Shown in pieces: positions 16,076-23,257 of a stretch of 23,257 nucleotides of DNA (its first letter is position 1; each line of letters opens with the position of its first letter). The translations under genes were made by a program, and so were the position numbers. The notes under the pieces are model-generated. The model had not been told where the DNA came from. It saw only the letters and a program-made list of their open reading frames with translations, and did no database searches. This stretch comes from S012-109 sp964425105 (lineage in GTDB: Bacteria; Pseudomonadota; Gammaproteobacteria; SZUA-140). The DNA lies in NCBI GenBank assembly GCA_964425105.1, contig CAYRLE010000039.1:1-23257 (forward strand), given 5' to 3'.

Positions 16076-16999
16076 TCAGCGGTTCATCAGCCGCTTGGGC
16101 GCCACCCGGCCATCGTCCAGAATGTGGCCGATGCCCAGAAAGTGATCATCTCCGCCATAGATGCATACGAAACCATGGGTCGGCGCATGGGGGACGAATA
16201 CCGCTTGTCCCTGCTGGAGAAAATAGGCCACGTCGCTGGACAGGCGCACATCAGGCCAGTGACGCAGGGCGCTTTCAATGGACAGCAGATGGCGCTCCAG
16301 TCCCTGGGGGCCCTCCTCCCGGGCCATAAGCTCCAGTGCCTCCAGGGTCACCATCTCAGCCATATCGAAGCTGCCCACACCGCTGCGCCGCAGAGCGATG
16401 ACATGGCCGCCGCAGCCCAATTCGGCGCCGATATCTTCTGCCAGGGTGCGGATGTAGGTGCCCTTGGAACAATGGACGTGGATCTCCAGACACTCCTCAC
16501 GTATGCCCAGCAGCCGCAACTCGTGGATCCGCACGCTGCGTGGTTCACGTTCCACCACGATGCCCTGATGGGCCAGCTTGTAGAGAGGCTGCCCGTTGCG
16601 CTTGATGGCCGAGTGCATGGGTGGCACCTGTTGAATGGCGCCACGGAACTTGTCCAGCACCTGCTCCAGTGCCGCCTCCGTGAGCGCCGGCACTGGCCGG
16701 GTCTCCAGCACCTCGCCCTCGGCATCGCCGGTGGTGGTAGTGATCCCCAGGCGCACCACCACCTCATAGGTCTTGTCGGCCTCCAGCAGAAAACCGGAGA
16801 TCTTGGTGGCCTCCCCCAGGCAGAGGGGCAGCATACCGGTGGCCAGCGGATCCAGGCTGCCGGTATGGCCGGCCTTGCGGGCCTGCAACAGGCGTTTCAC
16901 GGTTTGCAGGGCGGCATTGGAAGTAATACCGGCCGGCTTATCCAACAGCAGGATACCGTTGACGGCCCGCCCTGTATGACTGCGACGTCGGCGTTTCAT
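16076..16999 (-). CDS. truB: tRNA pseudouridine(55) synthase
   Basis: TruB converts U55 to pseudouridine in the T-loop of tRNAs and also acts as a tRNA folding chaperone. The 307 residues include the N-terminal GILLLDKPAGITSN, the catalytic motif GHTGSLDPLATG with the nucleophile Asp50, the KTYEVVVRLG strand, and CSKGTYIRTLAEDIG. A PUA-like C-terminal region follows. E. coli TruB is 314 residues. I chose the ATG at 16999, seven bases after the rbfA stop, instead of a start 20 codons upstream: the extra residues overlap rbfA, are not family-like, and MKRRRRSHTGRAVNG is a typical beginning. It is translated in tandem with rbfA. Confidence 0.97.
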   Translation of the reverse strand: MKRRRRSHTGRAVNGILLLDKPAGITSNAALQTVKRLLQARKAGHTGSLDPLATGMLPLCLGEATKISGFLLEADKTYEVVVRLGITTTTGDAEGEVLETRPVPALTEAALEQVLDKFRGAIQQVPPMHSAIKRNGQPLYKLAHQGIVVEREPRSVRIHELRLLGIREECLEIHVHCSKGTYIRTLAEDIGAELGCGGHVIALRRSGVGSFDMAEMVTLEALELMAREEGPQGLERHLLSIESALRHWPDVRLSSDVAYFLQQGQAVFVPHAPTHGFVCIYGGDDHFLGIGHILDDGRVAPKRLMNR

Positions 17000-17006
17000 G
17001 ATGGTT

Positions 17007-17378
17007 TCAAGAGCCCTTTGCTTGTTTGTCGTCGTGGACCGCCTTCTCGATGAGGGCACTCAACTCGGCGCCCTGCCTGATGGAGCGGTCATAATGAAAT
17101 TTCAGGCGGGGAATAATGCGCAACACCAGGCGGCGGCCCAGTTCACGGCGCAGGAAGTTCGCCGCACGGTTGAGCACGGCGACGGTCTCTTCGATCTTGT
17201 CCTCGCCGCCCAGCACGGTGACATAGACCTTGGCGTGCGCCAGGTCGGAGGAGACCTCCACGTCTGACACGGTCACCATACCGAGGCGCGGGTCCTTGAC
17301 CTCCTGCTGAATCAGGATGGCGAGTTCCCGGCGCAGCTGTTCGGCGACGCGGACGGTGCGGCTGTATTCTCTGGCCAT
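17007..17378 (-). CDS. rbfA: Ribosome-binding factor A
   Basis: RbfA is a small KH-fold protein that binds the maturing 30S subunit and assists 16S 5'-end processing and cold adaptation. The 123 residues show the family pattern: MAREYSRTVRVAEQLRRELA at the start, KDPRLGMVTVSDVEVSSDL, VYVTVLG, and LKFHYDRSIRQGAELSALI near the end. The start ATG 17378 has no obvious Shine-Dalgarno sequence (CACTACCTACCT precedes it), and the gap from the infB stop is 33 bases, so translation may depend partly on coupling to infB. Confidence 0.98.
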   Translation of the reverse strand: MAREYSRTVRVAEQLRRELAILIQQEVKDPRLGMVTVSDVEVSSDLAHAKVYVTVLGGEDKIEETVAVLNRAANFLRRELGRRLVLRIIPRLKFHYDRSIRQGAELSALIEKAVHDDKQAKGS

Positions 17379-17411
17379 AGGTAGGTAGTGTGCGATGACA
17401 GGGTGCGCTGC

Positions 17412-19925
17412 TTACAGCTGGCGCTTGACCTCGACCCGCTCGAAGACCTCGATCTGGTCGCCGACCTTGACGTCATTGTAGTTCTTGACGCCGATACCAC
17501 ATTCGGTGCCGGCCTTCACTTCGTTGACGTCATCCTTGAATCGGCGCAGCGATTCCAGTTCGCCCTCGTAGATCACCACGTTGTCGCGCAGCACGCGAAT
17601 GGGGCTGTGGCGCTTCACCACGCCCTCCAGCACCAGGCAGCCGGCGATGGTGCCAAACTTCGGCGATGAGAAGACGTCGCGGACCTCGGCCAAGCCAATG
17701 ATCTGTTCCTTGATCTCCGGCGCCAGCATGCCCGACAGGGCCTGCTTGACGTCATCGATGACATCATAGATGACGCTGTAGTAGTTCAGCTCCACCCCGG
17801 ACTCTTCGGCGACGCGCCGCGCCACGCTGTCGGCGCGCACGTTGAAGCCGATCACGATGGCATTGGAGGCCAGCGCCAGATTGATGTCGGACTCGGTGAT
17901 GCCGCCCACGCCGCTGGCGATGATCTTGACCTTCACCTCATCGGTGGACAGTTTGGTGAGGGCATCCTTGAGGGCCTCCACCGAGCCCTGGACATCGGCC
18001 TTGAGCAGGATATTGAGGGTATTGACCTTGTCCTTGTCCATCTGGGAGAAGATCTCCTCCAGCTTGGTAGCCTTCCTGCTGGCGAGTTGGACATCGCGGA
18101 ACTTGCCCTGGCGGAACAGCGCCACTTCGCGGGCCTTGCGCTCATCGGGCAGCACCACCATGTCGTCACCGGCATTAGGTGTGCCGGACAGCCCCAGTAC
18201 CACCACCGGTATTGAAGGGCCGGCCTCTTCTACGGGCTTGCCGCTTTCGTCGAACATGGCCCTTACCCGGCCATACTCCTTGCCGCAGAGGATGATATCC
18301 CCCTTGTGCAGAGTACCGCTCTGTACCAGCACCGTGGCCACGGGACCGCGCCCCTTGTCGAGGCTGGATTCGATCACTGTACCCCGTGCCGGAGCATCGT
18401 GGACAGCGCGCAGTTCCATGACTTCGGCCTGCAGCAGAATGGCATCGAGGATGTCGTCCACGCCCTGGCCGGTCTTGGCCGAGACGTTGATGAACATGGT
18501 GTCGCCACCCCACTCCTCGGGAATCACCTCGTGCTGGGCCAGTTCCTGTTTGACCCGCTCCGGATCGGCCTCTGGCTTGTCGATCTTGTTGACCGCCACG
18601 ATGAGGGGCACGCCGGCAGCCTTGGCATGCTGGATGGCCTCCAGGGTCTGGGGCTTGACGCCGTCATCGGCGGCCACGATCAGCACCACGATATCGGTGA
18701 TCTCGGCGCCGCGGGCACGCATGGCGGTAAAGGCCGCGTGGCCAGGCGTATCGAGAAAGGTGATCATGCCGCGATCGGTTTCCACATGATAGGCCCCGAT
18801 ATGCTGAGTGATGCCACCGGCCTCACCGGCAGCCACCTTGGTACGGCGGATATAGTCCAGCAGCGAGGTCTTGCCGTGGTCTACATGGCCCATGATGGTG
18901 ACCACCGGCGGGCGCGCTGTTTGTTCACCGCCAGACTCTGCCTCCTGGATCACCTCTTCTTCGATGGCATTTTCCTGCAGGATCTTGGCCTTGTGGCCCA
19001 TCTCTTCCACCACGATGGCGGCCGTTTCCTGATCCAGCACCTGATTGATGGTGACCATGCTGCCCATTTTCATCATGGCCTTGATCACCTCGGCGGCCTT
19101 CACCGACATCTTCTGTGCCAACTCGGCCACGGTGATGGTCTCGGGGATGGTCACTTCGCGAACGATGGGCGCGGTGGGTTTCTCAAAACCGTGCAGGGAA
19201 GTGCCGCTGACCTTGACCGAGCCACGCACCTTCTTCTTGCGCCGGCTGCTGGAAACCTCGCTGGTCACATGCAGTTCCTTGCGGCCGTATTTGGTCTTGC
19301 GCTCAACCTTCTCCTTGCTACGGCGCGGACCTTTTTTCTCTTTCTCTTTCTCTTTTTCCTTCTCCGCAGGGGCTGCGGGGACAGGCGCTGCTGCGGCCTG
19401 GGCCTGGGCACTCGCGGCCTCGGCTTGCGCGGCCGCTGCGGCCTGCGCCGCTTCCGCCTCCGCGCGCGCCTTCTCCTCCGCCTGCCGGGCGGCCTCTTCG
19501 GCCTCGCGCGCCGCCTTTTCTGCAGCCTCCACAGCGGCTGCGGCCTCTGCTGCCGCCTGCTGTTCCTTCTCCAGGCGTGCCGCCTCGTCGGCCATTACGT
19601 CGCCGCGCATGGCGTAGGTCCGCTTGCGGCGGATTTCCACGTTGATCTTGCGGCTCTTGGCCTTGCCCTGGGCGCCACCACCGCTGCTTTGCCTCAACTC
19701 GCCCACGGTCTTGCGGCGCAAGGTGATCTTCCTGGCATCTCCCTTGCCCTCCTGCCCCGTTCCATGAGCGGTACGCAAATGGGTGAGCAGCGCCATCTTC
19801 TGCTTGTCGCTGATCAGCTGGTCTTCATCGGAGACGGACACCCCGGCCTCTCCCAGCTGTACCAGGAGCCGATCCACGGGGATACCCACCACATCTGCGA
19901 GCTGTTTTACCGTTACCTCTGCCAT
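17412..19925 (-). CDS. infB: Translation initiation factor IF-2
   Basis: IF-2 is the GTPase that places initiator tRNA on the 30S subunit and promotes subunit joining. The 837 residues contain an N-terminal IF2-N fold (1-55), a long Ala/Glu-rich presumed coiled linker (about 112-190) with a Lys-Glu run at 188-198, and a second IF2-N region (about 255-310). The GTPase core has GHVDHGKT at 346-353, DTPGH at 392-396 and NKID at 445-448, followed by the C-terminal barrels. I start at ATG 19925 (MAEVTVKQLADVVGIPVDRL), the family's normal N-terminus; a start 14 codons earlier overlaps nusA and adds lysine-rich residues not seen in relatives. AAGGAAA lies about 15 bases upstream and GAAGA nearer. 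It follows nusA by 19 bases. Confidence 0.98.
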   Translation of the reverse strand: MAEVTVKQLADVVGIPVDRLLVQLGEAGVSVSDEDQLISDKQKMALLTHLRTAHGTGQEGKGDARKITLRRKTVGELRQSSGGGAQGKAKSRKINVEIRRKRTYAMRGDVMADEAARLEKEQQAAAEAAAAVEAAEKAAREAEEAARQAEEKARAEAEAAQAAAAAQAEAASAQAQAAAAPVPAAPAEKEKEKEKEKKGPRRSKEKVERKTKYGRKELHVTSEVSSSRRKKKVRGSVKVSGTSLHGFEKPTAPIVREVTIPETITVAELAQKMSVKAAEVIKAMMKMGSMVTINQVLDQETAAIVVEEMGHKAKILQENAIEEEVIQEAESGGEQTARPPVVTIMGHVDHGKTSLLDYIRRTKVAAGEAGGITQHIGAYHVETDRGMITFLDTPGHAAFTAMRARGAEITDIVVLIVAADDGVKPQTLEAIQHAKAAGVPLIVAVNKIDKPEADPERVKQELAQHEVIPEEWGGDTMFINVSAKTGQGVDDILDAILLQAEVMELRAVHDAPARGTVIESSLDKGRGPVATVLVQSGTLHKGDIILCGKEYGRVRAMFDESGKPVEEAGPSIPVVVLGLSGTPNAGDDMVVLPDERKAREVALFRQGKFRDVQLASRKATKLEEIFSQMDKDKVNTLNILLKADVQGSVEALKDALTKLSTDEVKVKIIASGVGGITESDINLALASNAIVIGFNVRADSVARRVAEESGVELNYYSVIYDVIDDVKQALSGMLAPEIKEQIIGLAEVRDVFSSPKFGTIAGCLVLEGVVKRHSPIRVLRDNVVIYEGELESLRRFKDDVNEVKAGTECGIGVKNYNDVKVGDQIEVFERVEVKRQL

Positions 19926-19944
19926 AATCTTCAAATACTTTCCT

Positions 19945-21483
19945 TTAGCCTTGCTGCTCTTCAGCAAACCAGGGGGCGCGCGCCTCCATAATCAATTTGC
20001 TGGCCCGTTCTTCATCCAGGCCCTCGATCTCCTCCAGGAGTTCGTCCACCGCCTGTTCCGCCAGCTCCTCCTGAGTGGTGATGCCATGCGCAGCCAGTTT
20101 GTAGGCCAGTTCCTCGTCCATGCCTTCCAGAGCCAGGAGATCATCGGCAGGCTTCTTGCCACCCTGCACCTCCTCACTGGCAATGGCCTGGGTCAGCAGC
20201 ACATCACGGGCCCGGTCGCGTAGTTCCTGCACGATTTCCTCATCGAATTCCTCGATCGCCGTCAGTTCCTGAGTAGGCACATAGGCGATCTCCTCGATAC
20301 TGGAAAAACCTTCCTGCACGAATATAGTGGCGATATCCTCGTCCACATCAAGCTGCTCCATGAACACCCGTTTCAGGGCCTCGGCCTCGGCTTCGCTCTT
20401 CTCCTCGGCTTCGGTCTCGGTCATGATATTCAGTTCCCAGCCGGTCAGCTGGCTGGCCAGGCGTACGTTCTGGCCACCGCGCCCGATGGCCTGGGAAAGG
20501 TGTTCTTCGGCCACCGCCAAGTCCATGCTGTGCCGGTCCTCGTCCACCACGATGGATTCCAATTCGGCCGGCGACATGGCGTTGATCACGAACTGGGCCG
20601 GGTTCTCGTCCCAGAGGATGATGTCGATACGCTCCCCGGCCAGTTCATTGGAGACGCTCTGCACCCGGGAACCGCGCATGCCGACGCAGGCACCCACTGG
20701 ATCGATGCGCGGGTCGTTGCTCTTGACGGCGATCTTCGCCCGCGATCCTGGATCGCGCGCCGCACTGACGATCTCAATCAGGCCCTCGCCCACCTCCGGC
20801 ACCTCCAGCTTGAACAGTTCCACCAGCAACTCCGGTGCGGTGCGGCTGACGAACAGCTGGGGGCCGCGGGTCTCCGAACGGACATCTTTCAGGTAACCAC
20901 GCAGGCGGTCGCCGGGACGGATCGCTTCGCGGGGAATCAGCTCGTCGCGGGTGATGACGGCCTCGGCATTGCCACCCAGGTCCATGATCACATTGCCGCG
21001 GTCGATGCGCTTGACCACACCGGTCACCAGTTCACCCACGCGATCCTGGTACTGCTCCACCACCTTGGCACGCTCGGCCTCGCGAACCTTCTGGATGATG
21101 ACCTGCTTGGCAGTCTGGGCGGCGATACGGCCGAAGGCCACCGATTCGATGGGCTCTTCGATGTAGTCGCCGGGCTGGATGTCAGGATCCTTCTTGCGGG
21201 CCTCGCTGAGGGGAATCTGGGCATCGGGGTTTTCCCCTTCTGCCGCGTCTTCTTCGGTCCCGCTCTCGTCAGCCGCGCGCTCGTCGTCAACCACCAGCCA
21301 GCGGCGAAAAGCCTTATATTCACCGGTGCGGCGATCGATCTCGACGCGCACGTCGACATCCTCTTCATAACGTTTCTTGGTCGCCGCCGCCAATGCTGCC
21401 TCGATCGCGTCGACAACAATATCCTTGCTGATGCCCCGCTCGTTGGACACTGCGTCGACCACCATCAGAATCTCTTTGCTCAT
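19945..21483 (-). CDS. nusA: Transcription termination/antitermination factor NusA
   Basis: NusA binds RNA polymerase and nascent RNA and tunes pausing, termination and antitermination. The 512 residues align with E. coli NusA almost throughout: an N-terminal polymerase-binding domain (1-130), S1 (about 149-212), two KH domains (including DPVGACVGMRGSRVQ and AIGRGGQNVRLASQLTGWELN), and two acidic repeats in the C-terminal part (about 370-430 and 445-505). An acidic stretch at about 67-88 (DERAADESGTEEDAAEGE) is longer than in E. coli. I start at ATG 21483; two GTG codons lie directly before it, but MSKEILMVVDAVSNE is the conserved beginning. GAGGCGG lies about six to twelve bases upstream. 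The rimP stop is 77 bases away. Confidence 0.98.
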   Translation of the reverse strand: MSKEILMVVDAVSNERGISKDIVVDAIEAALAAATKKRYEEDVDVRVEIDRRTGEYKAFRRWLVVDDERAADESGTEEDAAEGENPDAQIPLSEARKKDPDIQPGDYIEEPIESVAFGRIAAQTAKQVIIQKVREAERAKVVEQYQDRVGELVTGVVKRIDRGNVIMDLGGNAEAVITRDELIPREAIRPGDRLRGYLKDVRSETRGPQLFVSRTAPELLVELFKLEVPEVGEGLIEIVSAARDPGSRAKIAVKSNDPRIDPVGACVGMRGSRVQSVSNELAGERIDIILWDENPAQFVINAMSPAELESIVVDEDRHSMDLAVAEEHLSQAIGRGGQNVRLASQLTGWELNIMTETEAEEKSEAEAEALKRVFMEQLDVDEDIATIFVQEGFSSIEEIAYVPTQELTAIEEFDEEIVQELRDRARDVLLTQAIASEEVQGGKKPADDLLALEGMDEELAYKLAAHGITTQEELAEQAVDELLEEIEGLDEERASKLIMEARAPWFAEEQQG

Positions 21484-21560
21484 CACCACCGCCTCTGTTC
21501 CAAATCAATGCCTTACTTTACTTTCGTCGGACCGCGCGACAATCCTTTCCCGACGCCGTT

Positions 21561-22019
21561 TCAGATCTCGGGCACCAGGCGCGCCTTCTCGATGTCCTCC
21601 AGGGGTAGGTCCACCCGTGCGCCATCGACCTCCAGCATCACCTTGCCGTCATCCAGCCCCTGCAGCCTGCCTTTGTAGTTGCGCCTGCCATTGAGGGGCG
21701 TGGAGAGGCGCAATTTTACCTGTTTTCCGCTGAAACGTCTGAAATGCTCCGCCGTAAAAAGGGGCCGATCCAGCCCTGGGGAAGACACTTCCAGGGTGTA
21801 CTGGCCGCGAATCGGGTCTTCCACATCCAGCAGGGCGCTCACCTGGTGGCTCACGATTTCGCAATCGTCCAGGGTGACGCCAGCTTCCTTGTCGATGTAG
21901 ACCCGCAATATATAGTGGTGACCGGTGGGGAAATATTCAATTCCCACCAGTTCGTAACCCAGCATTTTCACCACCGGCTCCAGAAGCCGCTGTAAACGTT
22001 CGTCCGCCTGATGCACCAT
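21561..22019 (-). CDS. rimP: Ribosome maturation factor RimP
   Basis: RimP helps early 30S subunit assembly. The 152 residues carry the family hallmarks GYELVGIEY, YIDKEAGVTLDDCEIVSHQVSALLDVEDPI, and the near-invariant LEVSSPGLDRPLFTAEHFRRF, which matches E. coli. I use ATG 22019, which gives MVHQADERLQRLLEPVV; a TTG three codons upstream (22028) is also in frame, and neither has a clear Shine-Dalgarno sequence. It is the first gene of rimP-nusA-infB-rbfA-truB and sits behind a leader with two terminators, so its expression may be set by read-through. Confidence 0.97.
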   Translation of the reverse strand: MVHQADERLQRLLEPVVKMLGYELVGIEYFPTGHHYILRVYIDKEAGVTLDDCEIVSHQVSALLDVEDPIRGQYTLEVSSPGLDRPLFTAEHFRRFSGKQVKLRLSTPLNGRRNYKGRLQGLDDGKVMLEVDGARVDLPLEDIEKARLVPEI

Positions 22020-22070
22020 AATTGCCAATAATCACTGCCGCTTTCGCGGGGAACCGCTGCAGTGGTTCCG

Positions 22071-22096
22071 AAACAAAAAGTGGGCCCAAGGCCCAC
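22071..22096 (-). terminator. Second intrinsic terminator in the rimP leader (T2)
   Basis: Minus-strand RNA would form a 7-bp GTGGGCC/GGCCCAC stem with a TTG loop (22080-22096), followed by TTTTTGTTT. This is a good intrinsic terminator placed about 50 bases before the rimP start. Between it and the start are two further dyads: GGAACC/GGTTCC around 22050-22069, and a CCGC-GAAA-GCGG hairpin at about 22039-22050. Confidence 0.75.
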
Positions 22097-22215
22097 CTCC
22101 CATAAAAAATTTTCCGGCCCAGCGCTCGGCTGAACGCAGATGCCGCTGCCCCGCCCCGGCCTCTTGGCCACGGCAAAGGACTTTCCGCGATGCCCCCCGG
22201 CGGGCCCGGTCGATG

Positions 22216-22237
22216 AAAAAAAACCCCGAAACGGGGC
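22216..22237 (-). terminator. First intrinsic terminator in the rimP leader (T1)
   Basis: Minus-strand RNA forms an all-G/C 5-bp stem CCCCG/CGGGG around a TTT loop, followed directly by eight T residues (22216-22223). It lies about 40 bases after the predicted transcription start, so termination here would give a very short RNA of about 58 bases. Confidence 0.75.
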
Positions 22238-22281
22238 TATACATCACCTGCCTTGTAGGGACCCGGTCCTCCCGCGCAGTG

Positions 22282-22310
22282 ATTATAGGGTCACACCGGA
22301 CCATTTGCAA
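22282..22310 (-). promoter_or_regulatory. Strong sigma70-like promoter upstream of rimP
   Basis: On the minus strand TTGCAA (22305-22310) and a perfect TATAAT (22282-22287) are separated by 17 bases, the optimal spacing. Transcription would begin near 22275. It is the best promoter match I saw in the window and points toward rimP. The bases from 22311 to 22426, between it and the sulfotransferase gene, show no gene; a weak A/T-rich dyad (TTTGTTT/AAACAAA, about 22380-22402) lies there without a T-tract. Confidence 0.8.
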
Positions 22311-22426
22311 CAGGGGATAGCCGAGCCTGGGAAGGCGCCAGAGCATGAAAAAGAGCGCCCCACATCACTCTGTCCATCCATTTGTTTTCCTTGCTTAAAC
22401 AAAAGGGAGGCCAGAAAAATGAATAT

Positions 22427-23233
22427 TCAGAGCGGGTAGCCCAGTTCATTCGCCTTCTCAGCACAGATGCGCTCGATGATTTCCAGCTGAGAAGATGAAA
22501 ACATCTGGCGCCATCTGCCCATCGATTTCTGGTCAATGGGGCGGGTGCTGTCGGTGTCGCCGGTCACCTTGCCACGATGAAAACGGTGATGAGCCAGTAC
22601 CTGATCATGCCAGGGAAGACCGACGAAGTTGAGAATCTCCGCAACCACTGTGGGGGGATCGGCAACCAGCTGCTCATAGCGGATGATGCGCAGATCCACC
22701 GCCTCCTGGCGGTAGAGTCTCAACAGTTCCTGCTTGAGGCGCCAGCAGAGTGCTGCGGCGGTGACATTGAGGTCAAGAGAACGGTCTTCGGGCTGTATGG
22801 CGTCCTGCTCCTGAAACAGCTGCACTTCTTCCCTCAGCCCTACAGGCGCCCCATCCAGTGCCCTGAGCAAAAGGGGGATCTGTACTCTGGGGCCGACATG
22901 GGGATGAGCGGCAAACGAAGCCTTGATACCCTTGTGATCGAATTGCAGCCTGACCATCGATGCCACCACATCGCGCGGGTCACGCAATGACCACAACACC
23001 TTCACGCCGGGGAATGAAGCAATATAGGCAATCTCATGGGCGATGAGGGGAACCTTGAAACAAACAGCCGGGGCGTATTCCGGTGTCTTCAGATAACGAA
23101 CCAGCTGCTCGGGATCGAACTTGGTTTCATCTATCCCATGCACCGCGGGATGAGCATTGAATACCAGCAGCAGCAGAGTCGTGCCACTGCGCTGGCAACC
23201 GGTGATTACGATAGGAAGATTGAAATTTGACAT
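22427..23233 (-). CDS. Sulfotransferase family protein
   Basis: This 268-residue soluble protein belongs to the PAPS-dependent sulfotransferase superfamily, which moves a sulfuryl group from 3'-phosphoadenylyl sulfate to an alcohol or amine. The 5'-phosphosulfate-binding loop is GCQRSGTT at 12-19. The 3'-phosphate-binding motif is RDPRDVVASM with Arg84 and Ser92, the expected eight-residue separation. The C-terminal DQKSMGRWRQMFSSSQLEIIERICAEKANELGYPL is typical of bacterial members acting on glycans, lipids or small metabolites. The acceptor cannot be predicted, and there is no neighbour in view to suggest one. The start ATG 23233 has no strong Shine-Dalgarno sequence (AGAAAGA precedes). Only 24 upstream bases are visible, so the promoter or operon partner is unknown. 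It lies upstream of rimP, where relatives often have secG and a tRNA. Confidence 0.85.
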   Translation of the reverse strand: MSNFNLPIVITGCQRSGTTLLLLVFNAHPAVHGIDETKFDPEQLVRYLKTPEYAPAVCFKVPLIAHEIAYIASFPGVKVLWSLRDPRDVVASMVRLQFDHKGIKASFAAHPHVGPRVQIPLLLRALDGAPVGLREEVQLFQEQDAIQPEDRSLDLNVTAAALCWRLKQELLRLYRQEAVDLRIIRYEQLVADPPTVVAEILNFVGLPWHDQVLAHHRFHRGKVTGDTDSTRPIDQKSMGRWRQMFSSSQLEIIERICAEKANELGYPL

Positions 23234-23257
23234 GAAAGAGCAATCTTTCTGTTTTAA

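Larger units (their letters stand above)
22020..22275 (-). ncRNA. Untranslated leader of the rimP-nusA operon, candidate attenuator
   Basis: About 255 bases are predicted to be transcribed from the promoter at 22282-22310 before rimP begins. In order they hold a GGAC/GTCC dyad, terminator T1, a GC-rich stretch (22100-22210) with a GGCC-AAGA-GGCC hairpin, terminator T2 and a GNRA-type hairpin. I find no tRNA cloverleaf, although enterobacteria carry metY here. A frame with ATG at 22244 runs through both terminators to 22032; it has no known relative and its residues follow base composition, so I do not call it. The arrangement suggests control by termination and read-through. Confidence 0.5.

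Noticed and set aside
18306..19991. A 561-codon plus-strand frame opposite infB, and one at 20500-21678 opposite nusA
   Set aside because: They are antisense to conserved genes and carry no recognisable domain.
22032..22244. A 71-codon frame in the rimP leader starting with ATG at 22244
   Set aside because: It runs through both intrinsic terminators, so its translation would disrupt them, and the residues simply decode GC-rich hairpins. A regulatory leader peptide cannot be excluded but is not supported.
22030..22260. A tRNA upstream of rimP, as in enterobacteria
   Set aside because: No acceptor-stem pairing or T-loop GTTCRA pattern is found in the right geometry on either strand.

Overview
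The window is roughly 60% G+C and looks like the chromosome of a gammaproteobacterium. The right half carries the housekeeping cluster rimP-nusA-infB-rbfA-truB-rpsO-pnp, all on the minus strand in the order usual for that class. NusA, RimP, S15 and PNPase all resemble their E. coli counterparts closely, and NusA has the two C-terminal acidic repeats typical of gammaproteobacteria. I cannot name the genus. A free-living, possibly sulfur-oxidising or Chromatiales-like lineage is only a guess. I see no tRNA, rRNA, CRISPR array, insertion sequence or prophage gene.

Layout. (1) 1-4154, plus: the 3' part of an RND periplasmic adaptor gene and a complete AcrB/MexB-type permease. (2) 4207-6108, minus: a secreted cytochrome c fused to an FTR1 iron permease, with its own sigma70-like promoter overlapped by a Fur-box-like sequence. 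(3) 6316-7437, minus: a 373-residue VanZ-like membrane protein. (4) 7618-13379, plus: a second RND adaptor (a probable lipoprotein), a second RND permease, and then, one base after the permease stop, a protein fusing two CDGSH iron-sulfur motifs to a glutamate-synthase-type FMN domain. A strong bidirectional hairpin at 13419-13454 closes this unit and also the convergent pnp transcript. (5) 13488-22019, minus: the translation/RNA-processing cluster. (6) 22020-22426: a leader with a near-consensus promoter and two intrinsic terminators ahead of rimP. (7) 22427-23233, minus: a sulfotransferase-family gene.

How the parts fit. The two RND pairs are envelope exporters. Neither has an outer-membrane channel or regulator gene in the window, so they must borrow a channel or have one elsewhere (for pump 1, possibly just upstream of the window). 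The FTR1 protein is a predicted iron-uptake permease that would be repressed when iron is plentiful. The translation cluster couples transcription elongation (NusA), ribosome assembly (RimP, RbfA), initiation (InfB), tRNA modification (TruB), S15 and RNA decay (PNPase).

The two items most worth following are the CDGSH-GltS flavoprotein locked to an RND pump and the tandem-terminator leader of the rimP-nusA operon. Most of the rest is ordinary chromosome.
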